Shown here in pieces: positions 23,800 through 32,609 of a DNA stretch of 64,000 bases (the first letter of the stretch is position 1; every line of letters starts with the position of its first letter). A program made the position numbers and the translations under genes. This stretch comes from Patescibacteria group bacterium. Lineage in GTDB: Bacteria > Patescibacteria > Paceibacteria > UBA6257 > 2-01-FULL-56-20. A model generated the notes under the pieces. It did not search any database. It was not told the origin of the DNA and was given only the letters and a program-made list of their open reading frames with translations. The DNA is taken from the NCBI GenBank assembly GCA_024654525.1, contig JANLHI010000030.1, forward strand, positions 87,855-151,854, read 5' to 3'.

Positions 23800-24315
23800 A
23801 TGAATAACGGCGGACTAGATTTTTTCGGAACACACGAGTTTTGGATGTGGTTCTATTCCATACTCAATTTTATTTTTCTTGCGATAGATATTGCACTGTT
23901 TGTGGGATTTATATACGCGCTTATCCATGCATGGAAATATCGCCCCAAATTCAGATTGTCAAAAAAGACAAATGCCGGCGCTATGGCGTTACGTATGGTG
24001 GTATTTAAGGAACGATGGGAAGAAGTTCTTAAGCGGATGGCGATTCAAACTTCGGATTCAATGAGGCTTGCGATACTTGAAGCAGACGCGCTGGTTGACT
24101 CAATACTCAAAGAACTTGGGTTCGAGGGCGATCATATGGCGGATCGCCTTGCAAAAATCACCCCCGAGAGTCTTTTATGCATTGATCGCTTGTGGCGTGC
24201 ACACCGGTTGAGAAATGAGCTTGTGCATACTCCCGATTATACAATCGAAACGGAAAAAGCTCAGCAAACGATTGAAGACTATGAATCATTTATGAAAGAG
24301 ATTAAAATATTGTAG
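23800..24315 (+). CDS. Hypothetical membrane protein, 171 aa, of the HerA-like cluster
   Basis: An N-terminal hydrophobic region (about residues 10-46, FLAIDIALFVGFIYALI) is followed by a cytosolic helical domain with LDSILKELG-like repeats and LWRAHRLRNELVHTPDY. The latter resembles HEPN/DUF4145-like helical sequences but lacks a clear RXXXXH catalytic set. Located 55 bp after the 447-aa gene and 19 bp before the ATPase gene. Confidence 0.7.
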   Translation: MNNGGLDFFGTHEFWMWFYSILNFIFLAIDIALFVGFIYALIHAWKYRPKFRLSKKTNAGAMALRMVVFKERWEEVLKRMAIQTSDSMRLAILEADALVDSILKELGFEGDHMADRLAKITPESLLCIDRLWRAHRLRNELVHTPDYTIETEKAQQTIEDYESFMKEIKIL

Positions 24316-24333
24316 AACAAAAATCTTATTATT

Positions 24334-25782
24334 ATGTCGCGTCCAGGGAAAGTACAAATAATCAAATATGCCCCGCCTCCTCCGGAACTTCCCATCTATG
24401 GACAGGCGGATCCAAAGGAATGTTCCTTCATCGGGAGAACGAACTACGTTGCGGCGCTTGAGGAAAAAAAGTTTATTTTCGGTATTAACCGAAAAGACCG
24501 TCGGCGCCACCTTTATATTGTGGGGAAGAGCGGCGTGGGAAAAACAAAACTGCTTGAGCTTATGATTCGTCAAGATATCGCCCATAATCATGGGCTTTGT
24601 CTTATTGATCCTCACGGAGATGTGGTTGACGCAACTATTGATTTCGTGCCGGAAAATCGCATAGAGGACGTGGTAATTATCGATCCAACCGATTTCGAAT
24701 ATCCCGCATCGTTCAACCCACTTGCGAATGTCGATCCTAATTTCAAGCACCAATTGACTCAAGGGCTTATCGAGGTCATGGAGAAACAATTTGGCGCGAA
24801 CTGGACTCCTCGGCTTGAACACGTATTCCGTTTTACCGTGCTGGCATTACTTGATTATCCCCACGCTACCATGCGAGGGATGATTTCGATGTTAACCGAT
24901 CGAAACTATAGGCAAAAAGTCGTGGAGTATATCGAGGATGATATGGTAAAACGCTTTTGGGCTATTGAATTTGCGGATTGGTCGGAAAAGTTCGATACCG
25001 ACGCTATTATTCCGCTTGTCAACAAGTTGGGGCAATTTTTGTCGGACCCGATGCTTCGGAATATTTTCGGACAGAAGGAAAACAAAATACGACTTGAAGA
25101 TCTTATTAACCAAAAGAAAATTATTCTTATCAATCTTTCAAAGGGAAGACTTGGAGAAGAAAATTCAAGTTTTTTTGGCTCCATGTTCATCACAAAGATC
25201 AAACAGGCGGGTATGGCACGTGCAGGCCTCCCGGAGAAAGATCGGCACGATTTTTATCTGTATGTGGATGAGTTTCAAAATGTGGTTACCGAGACATTTG
25301 AAAATATTCTTTCTGAGGCGAGGAAGTACGGATTGTGCCTCACGGTTGCACACCAATACATGGGACAGCTTTTGCCTCGAGTACAAGCGGCGGTACTTGG
25401 TAATGTGGGAAGTATTGTGATCTTTCGTGTCGGAGGTGACGATGCGGTAACACTCAAGCCGGAAATGGCTCCGGTGTTTGACGTGAAAGATATGATTAAT
25501 CTTGGCGTGAGAGAATTCTACATCAAGCTTATGATTGACGGAGAATCCTATGATCCTTTTTCCGCGGAAACACTTGCGGTACTTGATCCCCCTCATCGGT
25601 CATTCCGTAAAGAGATTATTCAACGTTCACGCGAAAAATACGCGATTCCCGCTGATTCTGCGAAAAAGCTTATTGCCGAAGAGGAATCGACAATTCTTCG
25701 AAGCGCTCAAGAGAAGGCTATTATCGAAGGAAAGTCACCCAAAAACACAGAAGTGGAGAAGGTGGCGGAACCGCTGATATAA
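24334..25782 (+). CDS. HerA/VirD4-like P-loop ATPase (type IV secretion coupling-protein family)
   Basis: Cytosolic or membrane-associated DNA-pumping ATPase. Walker A IVGKSGVGKTK is at about 62-72, LCLIDPHGDVVD near 90, SFNPLANVDP near 125, Walker B FYLYVDEFQNV near 307, and AHQYMGQL near 340 is the sensor-like region. 482 aa. It lacks its own membrane helices; the two upstream genes may provide the anchor. No relaxase or other type IV secretion genes are in the window. Confidence 0.88.
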   Translation: MSRPGKVQIIKYAPPPPELPIYGQADPKECSFIGRTNYVAALEEKKFIFGINRKDRRRHLYIVGKSGVGKTKLLELMIRQDIAHNHGLCLIDPHGDVVDATIDFVPENRIEDVVIIDPTDFEYPASFNPLANVDPNFKHQLTQGLIEVMEKQFGANWTPRLEHVFRFTVLALLDYPHATMRGMISMLTDRNYRQKVVEYIEDDMVKRFWAIEFADWSEKFDTDAIIPLVNKLGQFLSDPMLRNIFGQKENKIRLEDLINQKKIILINLSKGRLGEENSSFFGSMFITKIKQAGMARAGLPEKDRHDFYLYVDEFQNVVTETFENILSEARKYGLCLTVAHQYMGQLLPRVQAAVLGNVGSIVIFRVGGDDAVTLKPEMAPVFDVKDMINLGVREFYIKLMIDGESYDPFSAETLAVLDPPHRSFRKEIIQRSREKYAIPADSAKKLIAEEESTILRSAQEKAIIEGKSPKNTEVEKVAEPLI

Positions 25783-25801
25783 GCAGGCCACACTTTTCCG
25801 A

Positions 25802-26311
25802 CTAGTGGTGTCCGCCTCCTCCAAACTTAGGGAACTCTTTTGTGGGCGGGGAAACTATGTTGTGTACGAAAATACCGAATGCAAGTCCCAATACGAGAGA
25901 AAGCAGGAATTCGTTGAATGTGCGGATGAAGAGGTAGTGAAATAACGAATAGAAAATAAAAAAACTTGCACCAAGTATGCCCCATCCTTTAAGACGAATT
26001 GGGATTATTTTTTTACCTCCGGAAAAAATGAGGTATGCAAGAATGGCGCTCGAAAAAGCAAGCCATAAATCAAATCCTTTATAAATTGGACCTTCTGGAA
26101 AGCTTGTCTTTAAAAATACTCCGATTTGATACACCACAATGATGATAAAAAGAATAAATCCCGCCATAAATCCTGCTTGACCTGAATCATTTGCTCTGCT
26201 ATCTGACGATTTCTGAGCGTGCGAATAAGTACTCCAAAGCGCGGACCCGAGAAGAGAGGGGACGAGTATCCACACAATCGCATCAAAAATAGGTTTGAGG
26301 GCGTATTCCAT
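25802..26311 (-). CDS. Hypothetical membrane protein with Gly/His C-terminus
   Basis: Four or five hydrophobic segments (IVWILVPSLLGSALWSTY, AGFILFIIIVVYQIGVFL, WLAFSSAILAYLIF, GILGASFFIFYSLFHYLF, LLSLVLGLAFGIFVHNI) and a C-terminal FGGGGHH. Convergent with the ATPase gene, 20 bp apart. Family not recognised. The His-rich end could bind metal but is too short to infer function. Confidence 0.7.
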   Translation of the reverse strand: MEYALKPIFDAIVWILVPSLLGSALWSTYSHAQKSSDSRANDSGQAGFMAGFILFIIIVVYQIGVFLKTSFPEGPIYKGFDLWLAFSSAILAYLIFSGGKKIIPIRLKGWGILGASFFIFYSLFHYLFIRTFNEFLLSLVLGLAFGIFVHNIVSPPTKEFPKFGGGGHH

Positions 26312-26396
26312 TGAAAATAATTAAACCATAAAACAATAATATATACAAGTGCCTAGTTTTAAAAATATTTAATTGCATATATACTATTGTAATATT

Positions 26397-27062
26397 ATGG
26401 ACGAAATCATTAACGCGTACGATTTAAAAAATCCCGAGGTTGCGCTTCCCATGTCGCGTGCAAAGTTTTACGAAGATCAAATCGCGGCATATAAATCAGG
26501 GGTAGCTCCCACCGCTGCGGTGGAAATAATAGACATTTTTCTTTTTACCGGGGATAAAGAACTTTTTATCCAAAAACGTTCGTTTCATAAAGCACACAAT
26601 CCTGGACTTTTTGATAAAGCCGTAGGCGGGCATGTGCGGCATGGCGATACACCTGATTTCAGCGCCATGGTGGAAACAGTGCAAGAGCTTCAGACCCCTT
26701 CGATTGTATTAAGGAATCAAACCGATTTTATAAAAACGTTGAGTTTACTCAAAGAATATCTTGATACTGTCGCAGTACTTATGCATGTGGGCACCGAAAT
26801 TGCTCCGATACAAAAAATTTTTTCGGGAGAATCTATTCCGATTGCAAACAAGATTCAGTTATATTTCGGAATTTATAACGGAAGAACTCGATCTGCCGAC
26901 CATGAAGCGAAGGGGGTTTTGCATTATACGTTTGATGAGTTGCAACAGGAAATGGAAAAATTTCCTGCCGCTTTTACCGATGATATACATTTTCTTTTTG
27001 GAAAATACAAGAAAGAAATGATTGCATTTCTTGAATCAAGCGAGAAAATTCTCGGAGTATGA
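26397..27062 (+). CDS. Degenerate Nudix-like protein
   Basis: IDIFLFTGDKELFIQKRS, then FDKAVGGHVRHGDTPDFS, recalls the Nudix or isopentenyl-diphosphate-isomerase-like fold. However the Nudix box REUXEEXGU is replaced by METVQELQTPS, so pyrophosphatase activity is doubtful. The start is the ATG at 26397 (MDEIINAYDL); an in-frame ATG eight codons upstream adds an atypical MHIYYCNI. It overlaps P1 by 4 bp (ATGA), so the two are translationally coupled. 221 aa. Confidence 0.65.
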   Translation: MDEIINAYDLKNPEVALPMSRAKFYEDQIAAYKSGVAPTAAVEIIDIFLFTGDKELFIQKRSFHKAHNPGLFDKAVGGHVRHGDTPDFSAMVETVQELQTPSIVLRNQTDFIKTLSLLKEYLDTVAVLMHVGTEIAPIQKIFSGESIPIANKIQLYFGIYNGRTRSADHEAKGVLHYTFDELQQEMEKFPAAFTDDIHFLFGKYKKEMIAFLESSEKILGV

Positions 27063-28762
27063 GTGATTTTAAAACAAAAAATTGCTCCCAGTGCGCATTT
27101 TCATTTGCAATCACCGCGGAAGATAGCATTTGGTACAACAAATTTGACGTATGCGATCCGAAGCTGTGTCCGCGATGCCGCGCCCAGCGGCGGCTCGCAT
27201 TTCGCAACGAGCGCTCGTTTTATAAGCGTCCATGCGACAAATGCAAAAGGGATGTGGTTTCAATGTATAGTCCGAATAAGCCCTATGCGGTATGGTGTCA
27301 TGATTGTTGGTTCGCGGATGATTGGGACCCGAAGGATTTTGGGAAAGACTATAATCCTTCGCAACCCTTTTTTGAGCAAGTCGAGAATATTTGGAGGCAA
27401 GTGCCAAAAGTCGCGCTGATTCACGTGCGAAGCGTGAATTGCGAGTACTTGAACGTATGCGCGGACAATAAAAACTGCTATATGATAGTGGAATCTTCGA
27501 ATAACGAGGATTCGATTCATTGTTATTGGATTCAAAAAACGCGGGGGTGTGTGGATACTTCATTCTCCCATGAATGCGAGCGGTGCTATGAGTCCGATGA
27601 TATCTATAACTGCTATCAGGTGCGTTACAGCAAAGGATGTCACGATTGCCGCGATGCATATTTTCTTTTTGATTGTCGGAATTGTTCGGATTGCATCGGA
27701 TGCGTAAATCTTCGCAATAAACGATATTGCATTTTCAACAAACAGGTGACCAAAGAAGAATATCGGAAGTTTTTAGATGAGGCTCGGCTTGATACTCATA
27801 CCGGAGTGGAGAAAATACAAACACAATTTGAAAAATTCAAAGCGACACAGCCGCACAAATATGCCGAAGCGGTGAATACCGTGAATTGTACGGGGAATTA
27901 TTTGAAGGATGCGAAAAACTGTATTGATTGCTTTCATACCTACGAAGCCGAAGATTGTAAATATGCACTACATGCATGGCGGGATGCGAAGGATTGCGTG
28001 GATACGGATACTACCGGCAGGGGAGTGCAAATGGTCTACAACTCGCATAACACGGGAATTAATGCTTCAAATTGCATCTGTTGCGCGCAGTGCTGGGGAA
28101 GCATGCTTCTTGAATATTGCTCGCACTGTCACGATTCGCAAAATTGTTTCGGCTCCACCGGATTACGAAAGGCGAAGTATTGCATCCTGAATAAACAATA
28201 TTCCGAAGAAGAATATAAAAAACTCAAGGCACAAATTGTCGAGCGTATGAAGCGGGATGAAATATACGGAGAGTTCTTTCCTCCGTCATCAAGTGCATTC
28301 GGGTACAACGAAGCGTGCGTACAGGAGCAATTCCCGCTCACCAAAGAAAACGCGCTGGCACAAGGGTTCAAATGGGAATATCATCCGCGCGGCACCTATG
28401 GAAAGGAAACGGTGGATTGGGGAGAGATTTCGGATTCAATCCGTGACTTCACAACCGAAGATATCAATAAAGACATCTTTGCCTGCACCGCATGCAAAAA
28501 GAATTATCGCATTATTCCCGACGAACTCGCGTTGTACCGCAAACTCGAAATTCCTCTCCCGCGCGTGTGCCCCGACTGCCGCCATGCGCGGAGATTCGTC
28601 GCGCGCGGGCCTAATCGCCTGCGAACCGAATCATGCAAGTGTACCGTGGCTCACCATGCGCATGGTGATGCTGGTTGTTCAATTACATTCAAAACTGCGT
28701 ATCCGAAAGAATGGAATTTTCTTTTATACTGCGAAGCCTGCTATAACGCAGAAGTGGCGTGA
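27059..28762 (+). CDS. Cysteine-rich double-ended zinc-ribbon protein P1
   Basis: 567 aa, first of four paralogues here. The N-terminal ribbon has Cys 9/12 and 37/40 (CSQC, CPRC), a second site has 59/62 and 80/83 (CDKC, CHDC), then WDPKDFGKDYNPSQPFFEQV. Two cysteine-periodic modules follow: about 120-240, ending CIGCVNLRNKRYCIFNKQ, and about 285-400, ending KAKYCILNKQYSEEEYKKL. After YGEFFPPSSSAFGYNE a C-terminal ribbon mirrors the first (CTACKKNYRI, CPDCRHARR, CKC, CEACYNAEVA). No catalytic motif, signal peptide or membrane helix is seen. It is coupled to the Nudix-like gene; cutA lies downstream. Function unknown: a metal-loaded scaffold or RNA/protein-binding solenoid is possible. Confidence 0.85.
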   Translation: MSDFKTKNCSQCAFSFAITAEDSIWYNKFDVCDPKLCPRCRAQRRLAFRNERSFYKRPCDKCKRDVVSMYSPNKPYAVWCHDCWFADDWDPKDFGKDYNPSQPFFEQVENIWRQVPKVALIHVRSVNCEYLNVCADNKNCYMIVESSNNEDSIHCYWIQKTRGCVDTSFSHECERCYESDDIYNCYQVRYSKGCHDCRDAYFLFDCRNCSDCIGCVNLRNKRYCIFNKQVTKEEYRKFLDEARLDTHTGVEKIQTQFEKFKATQPHKYAEAVNTVNCTGNYLKDAKNCIDCFHTYEAEDCKYALHAWRDAKDCVDTDTTGRGVQMVYNSHNTGINASNCICCAQCWGSMLLEYCSHCHDSQNCFGSTGLRKAKYCILNKQYSEEEYKKLKAQIVERMKRDEIYGEFFPPSSSAFGYNEACVQEQFPLTKENALAQGFKWEYHPRGTYGKETVDWGEISDSIRDFTTEDINKDIFACTACKKNYRIIPDELALYRKLEIPLPRVCPDCRHARRFVARGPNRLRTESCKCTVAHHAHGDAGCSITFKTAYPKEWNFLLYCEACYNAEVA

Positions 28763-28885
28763 GAAAGGTAGAGTTTCCCGAAGGCCTTGATAAAAGAGGG
28801 CGAATGGATGTTTCTAATTTTTGTGGGTTGAAAGAATTGAAGTTTTGAGTTACCTTTTAATAAAGGTCGTTCTTTAACGGTTCCT

Positions 28886-29194
28886 ATGGTTCTTATCTAT
28901 ACCACCTGCAAAAATACGGAAGAAGCGGTGAAGATAGGTAAAATAATTCTCGACAAAAAACTTGCCTCGTGCGTAAATATCTGGCCGTTGCAAAGCATGT
29001 ATTACTGGCAGGGAAGGCTGGAAAATCATCTCGAAACGGGCATGCTTGTTAAAACGCTCGAGCATCATCTTTCGGAAATCGAGAGTCTCATCGAAGCCAA
29101 TCACTCGTACGCGACGCCATACATCGGTGCGATTGAGGTGAGAAGGTTTAATCGGGCATATCGAGAGTGGATGTCTTCGGTGATAAAACCTTAA
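28886..29194 (+). CDS. cutA: Divalent-cation tolerance protein CutA
   Basis: Small trimeric ferredoxin-fold protein linked to copper and divalent-metal tolerance. MVLIYTTCKNTEEAVKIGK, KKLASCVNIWPLQSMYYWQG, TGMLVKTLEHHLSEIESLIE and YIGAIEVRRFNRAYREWM match the family along its full length; 102 aa is normal. It stands between P1 and the pepA-P2 pair, which hints at a metal theme. The 123 bp before it holds no promoter I can defend. Confidence 0.93.
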   Translation: MVLIYTTCKNTEEAVKIGKIILDKKLASCVNIWPLQSMYYWQGRLENHLETGMLVKTLEHHLSEIESLIEANHSYATPYIGAIEVRRFNRAYREWMSSVIKP

Positions 29195-29278
29195 TATTTT
29201 TTTCGCCTGTTTCGTGTTGTATGAAATAGCGTCCGAGATTTTGTGGCGCAGAGTGTTCCTTGTACACCCATATCAATT

Positions 29279-30763
29279 ATGCATACCACTACTACCACCA
29301 CATTGCTACATAACGACTCGCTTCTTTTTGTAATTAGAGAAGGAGAAAGTATTCAGCGACACCCATTTTGGAAATTTCTCAACGATGAAGATCGGCAGTA
29401 TTTTGGATTTTCAATGAAAAAAAATCTCTTGCAGGGAGATTTTTCTCGAACTCTTGTTTTTCCGAGCGGAAGGATAGCGTTGATTCTTGGTGTATGCGAA
29501 AAGAAAAAATATAATGCGCGCAGGACTATTCTTACCGCCCGACGTGCCATCGTAAGCGCTCGAGCGGAAAGGATATCTCACCTTACCGTTGCTCTTGAGG
29601 ATTTTGCATCTCTTCGATCTATACCGGAAGAAGTTGCGTCGCGTATCGCCACTCAATTTGAAGTTGCTAATTTTGAATTTGTCGCTCACCGAACAGCCCC
29701 AAAGAGCGGGTGGGGATTTGTTGAAAGTATTTCCATCTTTATATCTTCAAAAAACTCTTCGCTTATTCGTGCGGTAGCCGAAGGAAAAATAATAGGAGAG
29801 GAAATAAATAAAACTCGATTACTTTCAAATACTCCGGGGGGGGATATGACTCCGTCGCATCTTGCCGGCGCGGCAGTTCAGGTGGGTAAGAGTTGCGGAA
29901 TCAAAGTGACTGTATTAAAAGAAAAGGAAATCGAAGAGCTTGGCATGGGAGGTGTCCTCGGAGTTGCGAAGGGCTCATCGGAACCCCCGCGTTTTATCGT
30001 GATGGAATTTTCCGGAGGAAAGAAAAATGAGTCTCCCACTGTGTTAGTAGGGAAAGGAGTTACCTTCGATACGGGAGGTCTTAATTTAAAGCCAAGCAAT
30101 GGGATTTATGAGATGCACATGGATATGTCCGGAGGAGCCGCAACCATTCATACCATTGCCGCGGCTGCACGGTTAAAACTAAAAAAGAATATCGTCGGAC
30201 TTATTCCCGCGGTTGAAAATATGCCCTCTGGGTCAAGTTACCGTCCAGGAGATCTTTTAAAGTCGATGTCAGGGAAAACGATTGAGGTCATGAATACCGA
30301 TGCCGAAGGAAGGGTGATTCTTGCCGATGCGTTGGAATATGCAAAGCGATATAATCCGAAGATTGTGATTGATATTGCAACACTGACGGGTGCCGCAATG
30401 GTGGCGCTTGGACAACGCGCTTCTGCGGTATTTTCGAACGAAGAAAATATACATGAGTCGCTTTGTGAGGCAGGCGAACGAGCGGGGGACTATGCATGGC
30501 CGTTACCTCTCTGGGAAGAGTACGAAGCTGATGTAAAAGGAACGTTTGGAGATTTCGCAAATTCCGGAAAGAGCCGTTATGGAGGAGCGATTGAGGGGGC
30601 GGTGTTTCTACGTCAATTTATACGCAATAGCGATGGATCGGATGCATATCCGTGGGCGCATCTCGATATCGCGCCTCGTATGACATCCGTTGAGGGCGAA
30701 TTCCTCACAAAAGGCGCTGCGGGTGCACCCGTTGCATTACTCTTGGCATTTTTACGGAAATAG
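29279..30763 (+). CDS. pepA: Leucyl aminopeptidase, M17 family
   Basis: Two-metal cytosolic aminopeptidase. The C-terminal catalytic domain has VGKGVTFDTGGLNLKPS (Lys and Asp ligands), MHMDMSGGA and NTDAEGRVILADALEYA, the M17 signature. The N-terminal 160 residues are a divergent macro-like domain. I use the ATG at 29279 (MHTTTTTTLL), which follows non-coding AT-rich sequence; the in-frame start at 29243 has no support. P2 begins 16 bp after its stop. Confidence 0.94.
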   Translation: MHTTTTTTLLHNDSLLFVIREGESIQRHPFWKFLNDEDRQYFGFSMKKNLLQGDFSRTLVFPSGRIALILGVCEKKKYNARRTILTARRAIVSARAERISHLTVALEDFASLRSIPEEVASRIATQFEVANFEFVAHRTAPKSGWGFVESISIFISSKNSSLIRAVAEGKIIGEEINKTRLLSNTPGGDMTPSHLAGAAVQVGKSCGIKVTVLKEKEIEELGMGGVLGVAKGSSEPPRFIVMEFSGGKKNESPTVLVGKGVTFDTGGLNLKPSNGIYEMHMDMSGGAATIHTIAAAARLKLKKNIVGLIPAVENMPSGSSYRPGDLLKSMSGKTIEVMNTDAEGRVILADALEYAKRYNPKIVIDIATLTGAAMVALGQRASAVFSNEENIHESLCEAGERAGDYAWPLPLWEEYEADVKGTFGDFANSGKSRYGGAIEGAVFLRQFIRNSDGSDAYPWAHLDIAPRMTSVEGEFLTKGAAGAPVALLLAFLRK

Positions 30764-30778
30764 TTTGAGTATATTTTT

Positions 30779-32449
30779 ATGATGGGCGCGCAAAAACACT
30801 GTCGTATATGCAATACCGGATTTGAAATCGATTCTTCTGATCTTTCCTTTTATGAAAAAATGGGAGTACCTTCTCCGATGCTTTGTCCGATATGTCGTTT
30901 CCGCCGACGTGCCGTATTTCGCAATGAGCGGACCCTGTATAAGCAGGCATGCCGACTTTGTGGGGAATCCGCAATTACGATGTTTAATCCGAAAGAATCT
31001 CATATTGTGTATTGCAATGATTGTTGGTGGTCCGATAAATGGGATGCCCGAGAATATGCGCAAGGGTACGATGAAAGAAAACCATTTTTAGAACAATTAA
31101 ATGAACTTGCAAAAAAAGTCCCGAAAGTGGCGACCTATTCGACTGCCGCACTTGGCCCCAATATCAACAGCGAATATTCGAACTTTGCCGGAGGTAATAA
31201 GGATTGCTATCTTTGTTTTAACTCGGGACCGCGGAATGAGAATTGCGGATATTCACGGGGAATGATCCAGTGCCGTGACACCTTTGATGTTTACTTTGCT
31301 CAAGAATCGGAACGTCTTTACGAAGGCGTGAATGTTCAAAAGAGTACGGGAATTGCGTGGGGTCAAAATACCCTGGAATGCCTTGATTCGTGGTTTCTCT
31401 TGAACTGTGCAAGTCTTCAGAATTGCTTCGGATGTGTTAATTTAAGGCATAAATCCTTCTATTTTTTAAATGAGCCACTCTCTAAAGAAGAGTGGACTCG
31501 AAAAGTTGGAGAAATTGCGGGAAGCTATCGTAAACTGCAAGAATTCAAAAAAATATTCGAGACGCATGCGAAAGCATTCCCTCGTCGCGAAAATAGTAAT
31601 TTAAAATCAGTAGACTGCACGGGGGATTATATTTTTGCATCGAAAAATTGTCGGAACTCTTTTGAAGTGGCGAATGGAGAAGATCTTCGGTATGTATTTT
31701 CGATAAAATTCGCAAAAGATTGTTATGACATTATGGGACATGGAAGAAATTCGGAACTTCTTCTTGAAGGAGTGGGGGTGGGAGTTTGTCAGCGAATAAT
31801 TACCGGATGGTTTGTCGAAAATTCACATGACGTAGAGTATTGCCTTGCGGTAAGAGGCAGTGAAGATTGTTTTGGATGTGTGGGACTGAAAAATGGAAAG
31901 TATTCTATTTTAAATAAGCAATATATCGAAGAAGAATATAAGGAATTGCGGAACAAAATTATTGAAGAATTGAAGAAAGAAGGGGAGTATGGGCACTTTT
32001 TCCCGCCTTCTATGGCTTTTTTTGCCTATAACGAAACTGTTGGTCAAGACAATCTTCCTCTTTCAAAGGAAGATGCAATAATGCATGGATTTCGTTGGGA
32101 AGAGGACATCCCCACGATGAAAGGACGGGAGACTATGAAGTCAGAACAGATTCCCGATCATATTAACGATGTACCGGATTCAATACTGCATGAAATCCTT
32201 GCATGTATTTCATGTGGAAGAAATTACCGTCTTATAAAGCCGGAGTTGGAAGTATACCGGCATGCATTGATTCCGATTCCACGCGAATGTTTCAATTGTA
32301 GGCATCTTGACAGACTTCGCCGAAGAGGATTGTTTGCGCTTTTCAACAGAGAGTGCGCGAAGTGCACAAAAAATATTACAACAAATTATTCTCCCGACCG
32401 TCCGGAGACGGTGTATTGCGAGGGTTGTTATCAAAGTGAAGTAGTTTAA
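30779..32449 (+). CDS. Cysteine-rich double-ended zinc-ribbon protein P2
   Basis: 556 aa, same architecture as P1. N-terminal ribbon CRIC and CPIC around FEIDSSDLSFYEKMGVPSP; second site CRLC and CNDC; first module ends CFGCVNLRHKSFYFLNE, second ends CFGCVGLKNGKYSILNKQ. YGHFFPPSMAFFAYNETVGQ precedes a full C-terminal set (CISC, CFNC, CAKC, CEGC) and tail CYQSEVV. Module cysteines are sparser than in P1. Downstream of the stop a second, degenerate copy of the tail is readable (see 32426-32514). Function unknown. Confidence 0.85.
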   Translation: MMGAQKHCRICNTGFEIDSSDLSFYEKMGVPSPMLCPICRFRRRAVFRNERTLYKQACRLCGESAITMFNPKESHIVYCNDCWWSDKWDAREYAQGYDERKPFLEQLNELAKKVPKVATYSTAALGPNINSEYSNFAGGNKDCYLCFNSGPRNENCGYSRGMIQCRDTFDVYFAQESERLYEGVNVQKSTGIAWGQNTLECLDSWFLLNCASLQNCFGCVNLRHKSFYFLNEPLSKEEWTRKVGEIAGSYRKLQEFKKIFETHAKAFPRRENSNLKSVDCTGDYIFASKNCRNSFEVANGEDLRYVFSIKFAKDCYDIMGHGRNSELLLEGVGVGVCQRIITGWFVENSHDVEYCLAVRGSEDCFGCVGLKNGKYSILNKQYIEEEYKELRNKIIEELKKEGEYGHFFPPSMAFFAYNETVGQDNLPLSKEDAIMHGFRWEEDIPTMKGRETMKSEQIPDHINDVPDSILHEILACISCGRNYRLIKPELEVYRHALIPIPRECFNCRHLDRLRRRGLFALFNRECAKCTKNITTNYSPDRPETVYCEGCYQSEVV

Positions 32450-32514
32450 AGAAACAAGCCGAAGTTCCGAGTATGTCGAGGGATGAAAATTGCTACCAAA
32501 ACGAAGTTATCTAA
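32426..32514 (+). repeat. P2 3'-end and downstream tail-copy repeat
   Basis: The P2 end TGTTATCAAAGTGAAGT with its following TTAAAGAAACAA and CCGAAG (32426-32464) recurs at 61161-61199. Next comes CCGAGTATGTCGAGGGA, recurring at 61137-61153, then GGATGAAAATTGCTACCAA (32481-32499), identical to 61089-61107. In frame the last reads D-E-N-C-Y-Q-N-E-V-I-stop, a degenerate copy of the family's C-terminal tail. Confidence 0.8.
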
Positions 32515-32609
32515 TCGTTATTGCGTGCTACAATAATTAAAGAAGAAAAAGTATCTAATGATAAAAGCATTGTCGCAGGCACCGCATTATTACGAAATAT
32601 GATTTAATC

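Noticed and set aside
24061..24315. HEPN ribonuclease toxin
   Set aside because: The helical part is reminiscent, but I cannot see a convincing RXXXXH catalytic motif or a paired nucleotidyltransferase.
26397..27062. Active Nudix pyrophosphatase or isopentenyl-diphosphate isomerase
   Set aside because: The overall pattern is Nudix-like but the REUXEEXGU residues are missing, so I named it degenerate only.
30779..32449. CoA-transferase (CaiB/BaiF) label sometimes attached to such CPR proteins
   Set aside because: No CoA-transferase motif is present. The sequence is zinc-ribbon and cysteine-repeat throughout.
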